Source: Chloroflexota bacterium (GTDB lineage: Bacteria > Chloroflexota > Chloroflexia > QHBQ01 > JADMIH01). Taken from it: a stretch of DNA of 5,201 nucleotides. The first letter of the stretch is position 1, and the number at the start of each line of letters is the position of its first letter. The notes below the pieces were generated by a model. The model ran no database searches, was not told the DNA's origin, and saw only the letters and a program-made list of their open reading frames with translations. The stretch spans positions 1 to 5,201 of the forward strand of contig JADMIH010000231.1 of assembly GCA_015478675.1 (NCBI GenBank), written 5' to 3'. This document shows positions 1 to 5,201 of this stretch, one piece after another. Position numbers and translations under genes: made by a program.

Positions 1-741
1 TGGGGCATCTTCCTGCGTAACCACGACGAGCTTACCCTGGAGATGGTCACGGACGATGACCGCGACTACATGTATAGAGAGTATGCCCGCGACCCGCGCA
101 TGAAGATCAATATCGGTATACGCCGCAGGCTGGCTCCTCTCATGGATAATGGGCGCAGGCAGATAGAACTGCTCAACAGCTTGCTTTTCACCCTCCCCGG
201 CACGCCTGTTATATACTATGGCGATGAGATAGGAATGGGAGATAACATCTATCTTGGCGACCGCGACGGCGTGCGTACACCTATGCAGTGGACGGGCGAC
301 CGCAACGCAGGCTTCTCGACAGCAGATGGCGCTCGCCTCTACGCTCCGGTGATCACCGATCCCGTTTATGGGTACCAGGCGGTGAATGTAGAGGCGCAGC
401 TACGCACCCCTACCAGCCTGCTAAACTGGATGCGCAGGCTGATCAAAGTTCGCCGCAAGTACACAGCTTTTGGCCGGGGCGACATCACATTCCTGCACCC
501 AGCCAACCAGAAAGTGCTAGCCTACTTTCTTGAGTATGGTGAGCAGCGCCTGCTGATTGTGAACAACTTATCCCGCTTCGCGCAGCCCGCCGAACTAGAC
601 CTCTCTCACTGCAACGGGATGGTGCCCGTAGAGATGCTGGGTGAAACGCGCTTCCCACGCATAGGCGAGCTACCCTACTTTCTGACGCTCGCGCCGCACG
701 GCTTCTACTGGTTCCGGCTGGAGCGAGTGGACGAGGCGTAA
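1..741 (+). CDS. treS: Trehalose synthase (maltose alpha-D-glucosyltransferase), C-terminal part; 5' end outside window
   Basis: The frame is open from base 1 to TAA at 739-741 and gives 246 residues; the family is usually about 550-600 residues, so this is roughly the last 40%. The enzyme is a cytoplasmic GH13 intramolecular transglucosylase that interconverts maltose and trehalose. Visible residues 5-12 (LRNHDELT) are GH13 conserved region IV with the transition-state-stabilising Asp. Residues 67-82 contain the very TreS-like [16 protein letters not shown], followed by RTPMQW, DRNAGFS and [14 protein letters not shown]. From about residue 170 comes the C-terminal beta domain, ending in [18 protein letters not shown], the usual TreS end. 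The protein stops there, so it is a stand-alone TreS and not the TreS-maltokinase fusion found in some bacteria; a separate maltokinase, if any, is not in view. A strong hairpin follows 9 bp after the stop, suggesting that this is the last gene of its transcript. The identification is firm; only the N-terminus is unseen. Confidence 0.95.
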   Translation, partial: WGIFLRNHDELTLEMVTDDDRDYMYREYARDPRMKINIGIRRRLAPLMDNGRRQIELLNSLLFTLPGTPVIYYGDEIGMGDNIYLGDRDGVRTPMQWTGDRNAGFSTADGARLYAPVITDPVYGYQAVNVEAQLRTPTSLLNWMRRLIKVRRKYTAFGRGDITFLHPANQKVLAYFLEYGEQRLLIVNNLSRFAQPAELDLSHCNGMVPVEMLGETRFPRIGELPYFLTLAPHGFYWFRLERVDEA

Positions 742-750
742 AGCGGCCGA

Positions 751-804
751 GAATCAAAAAGAGGCATTTCAGGCTATATAGCTCGAAGCGCCTCTTTTTG
801 ATTC
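751..804 (+). terminator. Long intrinsic terminator hairpin after treS, probably bidirectional
   Basis: Positions 751-765 (GAATCAAAAAGAGGC) and 790-804 (GCCTCTTTTTGATTC) are a perfect 15-bp inverted repeat. The stem continues inward with further pairs (767-770 with 785-788, then 772-774 with 781-783) around a TATATA loop, broken by two A/C mismatches. Five Ts lie in the descending arm and five As in the ascending arm, so either strand would give a GC-containing stem next to a U-run. It begins 9 bp after the treS stop. The inverted repeat is read directly; terminator activity is inferred. Confidence 0.85.
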
Positions 805-809
805 ATGAA

Positions 810-826
810 CTAAGTTCAGAGCTTAG
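810..826. promoter_or_regulatory. 17-bp imperfect palindrome, candidate operator
   Basis: Positions 810-817 and 819-826 (CTAAGTTC, central A, GAGCTTAG) match as inverted half-sites at 7 of 8 positions, centred on 818. The element lies between the treS terminator and the presumed promoter of the ABC operon, about 52 bp upstream of the TATAAT. A dyad of this size would suit a dimeric regulator, but no regulator gene is in the window and a dyad this short can arise by chance in AT-rich spacer DNA. Confidence 0.3.
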
Positions 827-835
827 ATTATCATC

Positions 836-873
836 AAAATACATCTCCAGTCCGAGCCGAAGAGGTGCATTTT
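836..873. promoter_or_regulatory. Second hairpin upstream of the ABC operon (terminator-like or operator)
   Basis: The arm 836-847 (AAAATACATCTC) pairs with 862-873 (GAGGTGCATTTT) over 12 positions, with one A/C mismatch (841/868) and one T-G pair (844/865); the loop is 14 nt. The descending arm runs into five Ts at 870-874, giving it a terminator-like shape. It ends 5 bp before the TATAAT, and the expected -35 position (about 856-861) falls in its loop. It could be a back-up terminator, a protein-binding dyad at the promoter, or chance; the sequence does not decide. Confidence 0.35.
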
Positions 874-878
874 TGCGG

Positions 879-884
879 TATAAT
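879..884 (+). promoter_or_regulatory. Probable -10 box for the ABC transporter operon
   Basis: A perfect TATAAT lies 53 bp upstream of the TTG start codon, in the only gap upstream of the operon. No TTGACA-like -35 hexamer is found at 16-18 bp spacing (that stretch reads around GCCGAA), and the upstream TG of an extended -10 is absent. If it is used, it may need an activator or another sigma preference. Transcription would begin near 890, leaving a leader of nearly 50 nt with a small ACC-TTCG-GGT hairpin at 887-896. Confidence 0.5.
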
Positions 885-925
885 TAACCTTCGGGTGGTA
901 AAAAGGACGTTATAGAAGTTTATTC

Positions 926-930
926 AGGAG
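926..930 (+). promoter_or_regulatory. Ribosome binding site that fixes a TTG start
   Basis: AGGAG sits 7 nt upstream of TTG at 938-940, an ideal distance. The ATG at 931-933 directly abuts the Shine-Dalgarno sequence and is in a different frame, so it cannot be the start of the transporter. This decides the TTG at 938 as the start codon. Confidence 0.8.
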
Positions 931-937
931 ATGTTCG

Positions 938-2674
938 TTGCACGATCTGAAGGCGTTATGGCCTTACATGGCCCGCTACCGGTGGAAGCTCATTTTTGGG
1001 CTGGGTATAACTATTATCAGCACCGCGCTGGGCCTCACACAGCCATATCTTGTGGGAGCGGCAATTGATAAGCTGCAGAATGGCCGGCCCAGGGACGAAG
1101 TGCTTGTCATGGCTGGGCTGATAGTGCTGCTGGCTGCGGTGCAAGGAGTATTCACTTTTTTCACACGCTTTACGGTGAATAGCGTTGCACGACAGGTTGA
1201 ATACGAGCTTCGCAACGATATGTTCGCCCACCTGCAGAAGATGCAGCAAAGCTTCTTCCATAAGATGCACACAGGCGACATCATGGCCCGCGCCACGAAC
1301 GACCTCACGGCGGTGCGCGCCTTTCTCGGCCCTGGCATCAGCAATAGCGCCAACACAGTAGCCATGTTCGTTATCGCATCGGCTCTGATGATTGGTATCA
1401 ACCTGAAGCTGGCGATTATCGTGATGGTTTTTATGCCTCTGGTAAGTGTGGCTTTCGTGCTCATCGGGCGGCGGATGCACAGCCGCTATGAGAAGGTGCA
1501 GGCGCAGTTCGGCGCGCTTGCCACATACGCGCAGGAGAACTTTTCGGGGATAAGGGTTGTGAAGGCATACGCTCAGGAGGACTATGAAATAGAGCACTTC
1601 GCCCGCGCCAGCCGCCATTACGCCAACCTCAGTATGCGATACCAGCGTCTCAACCAGCTACTCTGGCCGATGATGAGCCTGGTGCTTGGCATCGCAGCGG
1701 TGGCGATACTTTATGTCGGCGGGGACGAAGTCATATCACGCAGGCTCACCGTCGGGCAGTTTGCGCAGTTCATTCTTTACCTGACAATGCTGAGCTGGCC
1801 GATGATCGCCCTGGGGTGGGTAGTGAGCCTCTACCAGCAAGGCGCGGCCTCGATGGGGCGCATTCGCCAGTTGATGCGCGAGCAGCCGAAGATCATAGAT
1901 AACGAGGAGACAGTGGATATAAAGACCATCAAAGGTGATATAAGATTCGACCACGTGTCGCTTTCCTACGACAAGCAGAAGATACTGGATGATGTATCGT
2001 TCCATGCGCCCGCCGGAAGTACCCTTGCCATAGTGGGCGCGACAGGCGCAGGTAAGACCTCCATAGTGAGCCTGATCGCACGCGTACACGAGCCTCAGGT
2101 GGGAGAGGTGCTGGTGGATGGCACCAACGTTCAGCAGATACCGTTGGCTGTGCTGAGGCGCAATATCGGCTATGTGCCGCAGGATACCTTTCTCTTTTCC
2201 TCGTCGCTGGACGAGAATGTGGCCTTTGGTGTGGACGAGCCGGAGCCTGTCAGGGTTGCGCGCTCGGTGGAGGTCGCTCGCCTCAGCCAGGACCTGGATC
2301 AGTTCCCCGATGGGCTGCAAACGGTTATCGGTGAGCGCGGCGTAACCCTCTCAGGCGGGCAAAAGCAGCGTACCGCGCTGGCTCGCGCCGTCATGCGAGA
2401 CCCCGCTATCTTGATTTTGGACGACTCGCTGTCGAGCATAGATACGCACACGCAGTCGGAGATACTGGCGGGCCTGCGCGACGTGCTGGAAGGGCGCACC
2501 AGCATCATTATCTCGCAGCGTATCTCCACAGTGAAAGCCGCCGACCAGATACTGGTGCTGGACGAAGGCCGCATAGTGGAACGCGGCACTCACTCAGAGC
2601 TGGTGGAGCAGAGAGGCATCTACGCTCAGATGTACAGGCGTGAATTGCTGTCGAGCGAGTTGGGGGTTGAGTAA
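938..2674 (+). CDS. ABC exporter half-transporter with degenerate ATP site (BmrC/TM287/LmrC-type subunit)
   Basis: This is a 578-residue membrane ATPase with the transmembrane domain fused to the nucleotide-binding domain (NBD), a full-length type IV ABC exporter half. Six hydrophobic segments lie near residues 18-40, 55-77, 137-155, 158-177, 241-262 and 275-297. The NBD shows the A-loop Tyr344, Walker A GATGAGKT (367-374), Q-loop Gln415, X-loop GERG (465-468), an intact LSGGQ (471-475), Walker B ILILDD (491-496) and D-loop SSID (499-502). Two catalytic positions are changed: the Walker B Glu is Asp496 and the H-loop His is Gln527 (IISQRIS). These losses typify the degenerate subunit of heterodimeric exporters, which needs a partner; the partner is the next gene, 84 bp downstream. 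The start is TTG with AGGAG 7 nt upstream, beginning MHDLKALWPYM. The substrate is not deducible; this class exports drugs, lipids or peptides. Family assignment is firm, heterodimer role strongly inferred. Confidence 0.93.
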   Translation: MHDLKALWPYMARYRWKLIFGLGITIISTALGLTQPYLVGAAIDKLQNGRPRDEVLVMAGLIVLLAAVQGVFTFFTRFTVNSVARQVEYELRNDMFAHLQKMQQSFFHKMHTGDIMARATNDLTAVRAFLGPGISNSANTVAMFVIASALMIGINLKLAIIVMVFMPLVSVAFVLIGRRMHSRYEKVQAQFGALATYAQENFSGIRVVKAYAQEDYEIEHFARASRHYANLSMRYQRLNQLLWPMMSLVLGIAAVAILYVGGDEVISRRLTVGQFAQFILYLTMLSWPMIALGWVVSLYQQGAASMGRIRQLMREQPKIIDNEETVDIKTIKGDIRFDHVSLSYDKQKILDDVSFHAPAGSTLAIVGATGAGKTSIVSLIARVHEPQVGEVLVDGTNVQQIPLAVLRRNIGYVPQDTFLFSSSLDENVAFGVDEPEPVRVARSVEVARLSQDLDQFPDGLQTVIGERGVTLSGGQKQRTALARAVMRDPAILILDDSLSSIDTHTQSEILAGLRDVLEGRTSIIISQRISTVKAADQILVLDEGRIVERGTHSELVEQRGIYAQMYRRELLSSELGVE

Positions 2675-2733
2675 ATTATGAATTATGAGTTAGCAATTAT
2701 GAATGGCTACGAGTCCAATCATAATTCATAATT
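2674..2733. repeat. AT-rich intergenic element with perfect 15-bp inverted repeat and AATTATGAAT direct repeats
   Basis: Positions 2674-2688 (AATTATGAATTATGA) are the exact reverse complement of 2719-2733, with a 30-nt interval. Inside the interval the unit AATTATGAAT recurs at 2695-2704; it also begins the left arm at 2674-2683. The left arm starts with the last A of the upstream gene's stop codon. The composition is far more AT-rich than the flanking coding DNA. It resembles the dispersed short AATTATGAATTATGA-type repeats found between genes in cyanobacteria and other bacteria with large genomes (recalled, not searched). On transcription it could fold into a hairpin that protects or ends the upstream mRNA, but the stem is almost all A/T, so a classic terminator is unlikely. 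Confidence 0.75.
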
Positions 2734-2752
2734 CCGCGAAGCGGTAAGGTGG
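2734..2752 (+). promoter_or_regulatory. Ribosome binding region of the second ABC gene, with a small hairpin beside it
   Basis: AAGGTGG (2746-2752) is a Shine-Dalgarno-like sequence 6 nt before ATG at 2759. Immediately upstream is a compact CCGC-GAA-GCGG hairpin (2734-2744), which abuts the end of the AT-rich inverted repeat. The binding site supports ATG 2759 as the start; the hairpin leaves it single-stranded. Any control of translation here is speculative. Confidence 0.55.
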
Positions 2753-2758
2753 GGGTAA

Positions 2759-4603
2759 ATGGCAGGTAGTATAGCAGTACAAGAGGACGAGATATTAGGC
2801 AAAGCGTATGATGCGCGGCTGATGCAGCGGATCCTGGTCTACCTGCGCCCTTACAAGGGCCGCGTGGCGATTGCCCTGGTGATTATTTTCGCTACGGCAG
2901 CTTTTGAGCTTGCATCACCATACCTGGTCAAGATGGCTATTGACAACGCCATTGTGCCCGGCAAGCTTGAGGCTTTGCTGCCGATTGCTGCGGCATATGT
3001 GGGTGTTCTTCTGGCGGCGTTCGTCCTGCGCTACGCGCAAAACTACATTATGCAGCTTATCGGGCAAGACGTGATGTACGACATACGCTACCAGATTTTC
3101 GCCCACTTGCAGCGACAATCGCTCAAATACTTCGACCACAATCCTGTTGGGCGCCTCATCAGCCGCCTCACCAACGACGTAGATGCTCTCAACGAGTTTA
3201 TAGGTTCGGGTGTGGTGACTGTGGCGGGCGACGTGGCTATTTTGGTGGGCGTTATCGCCATCATGGTTGCGCTCGATTGGCGGCTTGCTCTGGTGAGCCT
3301 TGCGGTGCTGCCGTTGATCGCTCTTGCCAGTATGTGGTTCCAAAAGCTGATGCGCACCACCTATCGGCAGCAGCGCGTGCGCCTCGCCAGAGTGAATGCT
3401 TTCTTGCAGGAGAACCTTTCAGGTATGCTCGTAGTGCAGTTATTCAACCGCGAGAAGCGCAAGTTCGGCGAGTTCGATGAGCTCAACAGCGATTATCTGA
3501 AGGCCAACAACGATGCGCTGCGGGTCTTCGCCGTCTTCTATCCTATCGTCAGCTTCTTGTCTACCCTGGCGGTGGCGCTCCTCCTCTGGTACGGCTCCGG
3601 CGGCGTGCTTGACAAGACAATCACGCTGGGTGTGCTCTTTGCTTTCTTCCAATATACCGACCGCGCCTTCCAGCCTATACGTGACCTGGCAGAGAAATAT
3701 AACATCATGCAAGCTGCGATGGCCGCCGCGGAGCGTGTGTTTATGCTCCTGGATGAGAAACCCTCAGTGGTGGACCCTCCGAACCCGAAGCGGCTTAACA
3801 ACGTGGTGGGCGACATAGAGTTCCGCAACGTGCATTTTGCCTACAACCCGGATGAGCCTGTGCTTAAAGGCATCAGCTTCAATATACCGGCAGGCACAAG
3901 CGTGGCTATAGTGGGTGCAACGGGCGCAGGCAAGACGAGCATTATAAGCCTTCTCAGCCGCTTCTACGACGTTCAGCAGGGGCAGATACTGCTCGATGGT
4001 GTGGATGTGCGCGATGTAGCCCAGGGGCAGCTACGCAGGCACATAGGTGTAGTGCTGCAAGACCCTGTGCTTTTCTCAGGGACGATTGCGCGCAATATAC
4101 GCTTGCTCGATGACGAGATAACGGATGAGCAGATGAAAGAGGCGGCACACTTCGTCAACGCCGCCACCTTTATAGACCGATTCCCAGACGGCTACGATCA
4201 TGAGATTCGCGAGCGCGGCTCAAATCTCTCCGTGGGGCAGAGGCAGCTATTGGCATTCGCACGGGCGATAGCCTTCAATCCGGCTGTGCTACTGGTAATG
4301 GACGAGGCGACCTCCAGCGTTGACACAGAGACTGAGGCGCTGATTCAGGATGCCCTTGAGAAGCTAATGCGTGGCCGCACAAGTATCATTATTGCCCACC
4401 GCCTCTCGACGATCAAGCACGTAGACAGGATAATCGTGCTGCACAAGGGGCAAATAGTAGAAGAAGGGTCGCACGAAGAGCTGTTAGCGCGCAACGGGTA
4501 CTACTACAGGCTCTACCAGTTGCAATACGCCGAGCAGGAAGGCAGTGCCCCGATTCCCGTTGGCAACACCAGCCAGGCTACGGCAGATATATCTCCCTGC
4601 TAA
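2759..4603 (+). CDS. ABC exporter half-transporter with catalytic ATP site residues (BmrD/TM288/LmrD-type subunit)
   Basis: This is a 614-residue fused TMD-NBD half-transporter, paralogous to the gene just upstream and about 36 residues longer, mainly at the two ends. Six hydrophobic segments lie near residues 35-55, 72-94, 150-172, 175-193, 257-278 and 284-305. The NBD has the A-loop Tyr362, Walker A GATGAGKT (386-393), Q-loop Gln434, Walker B LLVMDE with catalytic Glu516, D-loop SSVD (519-522) and H-loop His547. The signature is LSVGQ (490-494) instead of LSGGQ. This complements the partner exactly: this subunit's Walker A, Walker B and H-loop face the partner's good LSGGQ at the working site, while its altered LSVGQ faces the partner's Asp/Gln at the degenerate site. 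The start ATG has AAGGTGG 6 nt upstream. After the NBD comes a tail of about 24 residues rich in Ala, Ser and Pro, ending in Cys, without a recognised motif. It is probably co-transcribed with the first ABC gene. Substrate unknown. Confidence 0.94.
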   Translation: MAGSIAVQEDEILGKAYDARLMQRILVYLRPYKGRVAIALVIIFATAAFELASPYLVKMAIDNAIVPGKLEALLPIAAAYVGVLLAAFVLRYAQNYIMQLIGQDVMYDIRYQIFAHLQRQSLKYFDHNPVGRLISRLTNDVDALNEFIGSGVVTVAGDVAILVGVIAIMVALDWRLALVSLAVLPLIALASMWFQKLMRTTYRQQRVRLARVNAFLQENLSGMLVVQLFNREKRKFGEFDELNSDYLKANNDALRVFAVFYPIVSFLSTLAVALLLWYGSGGVLDKTITLGVLFAFFQYTDRAFQPIRDLAEKYNIMQAAMAAAERVFMLLDEKPSVVDPPNPKRLNNVVGDIEFRNVHFAYNPDEPVLKGISFNIPAGTSVAIVGATGAGKTSIISLLSRFYDVQQGQILLDGVDVRDVAQGQLRRHIGVVLQDPVLFSGTIARNIRLLDDEITDEQMKEAAHFVNAATFIDRFPDGYDHEIRERGSNLSVGQRQLLAFARAIAFNPAVLLVMDEATSSVDTETEALIQDALEKLMRGRTSIIIAHRLSTIKHVDRIIVLHKGQIVEEGSHEELLARNGYYYRLYQLQYAEQEGSAPIPVGNTSQATADISPC

Positions 4604-4613
4604 AATCTGCATC

Positions 4614-5201
4614 TCACCGTGCAGCATAGATAAGCTCGTGGAGATACATTGCTATCTCCGCCCTTGTGGCAAACCAACCAACGAAATAGTGTCCACCGTT
4701 TCCGGCGCCGTTATCTTCAACTCTGTATTGGACAGCGCCTGCGTTGTACAGTTTTTCTATATAGCTATAAAAGGTACTGCCAGAGGGAACGTCCCAGAAG
4801 TCTGGCCCTCCACCGCTGCCATAACCTGACAACCAGCCTTTGTACTCACCAGTCAACTCCACGACTTTAGACACCTCCCCGCGCCAGATATTGTCTACAG
4901 GTCGAAAGCAGATGCCACCGGAACATGGGCTGCCTGACATTAGGCGCTGACCGTTTGCCATCGTGTTGTAAAGAGTCTCGATGTAAGCATAGGCCCAGTA
5001 ATCGGCGGGAACATCGACGTAGTGCGGACCTCCTGAGGTGTTGATAGCTATTCCCAGGCCCTCGACCATCATTTTAGCGAATTGCCCTCTGTTAACGAAA
5101 CTGGCAGGCTCAAAGTATGGCCGGTTTCCTGGCTGGCACGTATGACCTCTGGTATTGCATGGATAGCCACCTATTATGCCTTCTTGACTTGCCCACCCTA
5201 T
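4614..5201 (-). CDS. SLH-repeat surface protein, C-terminal part; 5' end outside window
   Basis: On the minus strand the frame is open from the window edge (5201) to TGA at 4616-4614, giving 195 residues. A methionine at 5072 is internal, since homology to the repeats continues upstream of it. Three S-layer-homology-type repeats are visible: a partial one at residues 1-50 (WASQEGIIGGYPC, then NRPYF.PAS..NRGQFAKMM), one at 60-117 (HYVDVPADYWAYAYIETLYN, then WRGEVSKVV) and one at 134-193 (DFWDVPSGSTFYSYIEKLYNAG, then ATRAEIAMYL). Only the third keeps the canonical TRAE; the others read NRGQ and WRGE. SLH modules usually anchor exported proteins to cell-wall polymers, so this is probably a cell-surface or secreted protein with its signal peptide and any N-terminal domain off the edge. 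Repeats 1 and 2 carry Cys pairs (15/22 and 93/98) in their loops; repeat 3 has none. The gene is convergent with the ABC operon, 10 bp away. Domain call firm, function of the whole protein unknown. Confidence 0.88.
   Translation of the reverse strand: MGWASQEGIIGGYPCNTRGHTCQPGNRPYFEPASFVNRGQFAKMMVEGLGIAINTSGGPHYVDVPADYWAYAYIETLYNTMANGQRLMSGSPCSGGICFRPVDNIWRGEVSKVVELTGEYKGWLSGYGSGGGPDFWDVPSGSTFYSYIEKLYNAGAVQYRVEDNGAGNGGHYFVGWFATRAEIAMYLHELIYAAR

Noticed and set aside
931..960. ATG at 931 as an alternative start of the first ABC gene
   Set aside because: It is out of frame with the transporter and directly abuts the AGGAG, too close for that ribosome site. The TTG at 938 is in frame with ideal spacing.
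956..1618. A 220-codon open frame on the minus strand across the first ABC gene, and similar antisense frames at 1736-2320, 2915-3343 and 3440-3712
   Set aside because: The plus-strand frame has full ABC motifs throughout. The antisense products are rich in His, Arg and Gln without recognisable domains, as expected of the reverse of GC-rich coding DNA.
2678..2731. A 17-codon open frame (MNYELAIMNGYESNHNS) in the spacer, in phase with the first ABC gene
   Set aside because: It consists of the AATTATGAAT repeat itself, has no well-placed ribosome site and reads like chance translation of a repeat. Stop readthrough into it has no support.
1..4603. A functional trehalose operon linking treS with the ABC transporter (for example sugar uptake)
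   Set aside because: The ABC proteins are exporter-type fused TMD-NBD halves without a binding protein or separate permeases, and a strong terminator separates them from treS. Adjacency alone does not support a shared pathway.
4545..4829. Plus-strand open frame overlapping the end of the second ABC gene and the SLH gene
   Set aside because: It has no ribosome site or domain, and it covers two well-supported genes in other frames. The minus-strand SLH repeats explain this DNA.
1..5201. tRNA or rRNA genes, CRISPR arrays, insertion-sequence transposases, phage genes or a new defence system
   Set aside because: Nearly all the DNA is occupied by four recognisable genes. I saw no transposase motifs, regularly spaced repeats or structural RNA genes in the 196-bp and 84-bp gaps.

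Overview
The window looks like chromosomal DNA from a moderately GC-rich, free-living bacterium. The best lineage hint is the S-layer-homology (SLH) type protein at the right edge. Its repeats carry 'GGYPC...C...NRPYF.P' loops, a style I associate from memory with Chloroflexota (for example Ktedonobacteria and relatives). This is an inference, not a demonstrated placement. A TTG start codon and strong Shine-Dalgarno sequences fit a bacterium of this kind.

Layout, left to right. (1) Positions 1-741 (+) hold the C-terminal part of a trehalose synthase (TreS, GH13), which ends without a fused maltokinase domain. (2) Positions 742-937 form a structured intergenic region. It has a long terminator hairpin (751-804), a 17-bp imperfect palindrome (810-826), a second hairpin ending in a T-run (836-873), a consensus TATAAT (879-884) and a strong ribosome binding site. 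(3) Positions 938-2674 and 2759-4603 (+) encode two paralogous full-length ABC half-transporters in one apparent operon. An 84-bp AT-rich spacer built around a perfect 15-bp inverted repeat separates them. (4) Positions 4614-5201 (-) hold the C-terminal part of a convergent gene for an SLH-repeat surface protein, which ends only 10 bp from the second ABC gene.

The two ABC proteins are best read as one heterodimeric exporter. The first has a degenerate nucleotide-binding domain (Walker B Asp-Asp instead of Asp-Glu, H-loop Gln instead of His) but an intact LSGGQ. The second has intact Walker B Glu and H-loop His but a changed signature (LSVGQ). Paired head to tail, they make one complete and one degenerate ATP site, as in the TM287/288, BmrCD and LmrCD class. 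The substrate cannot be read from the sequence.

Nothing here demonstrates a previously undescribed system. The points most worth a second look are the AT-rich repeat between the two transporter genes, the stacked dyad elements upstream of the operon, and the cysteine-containing SLH loops.
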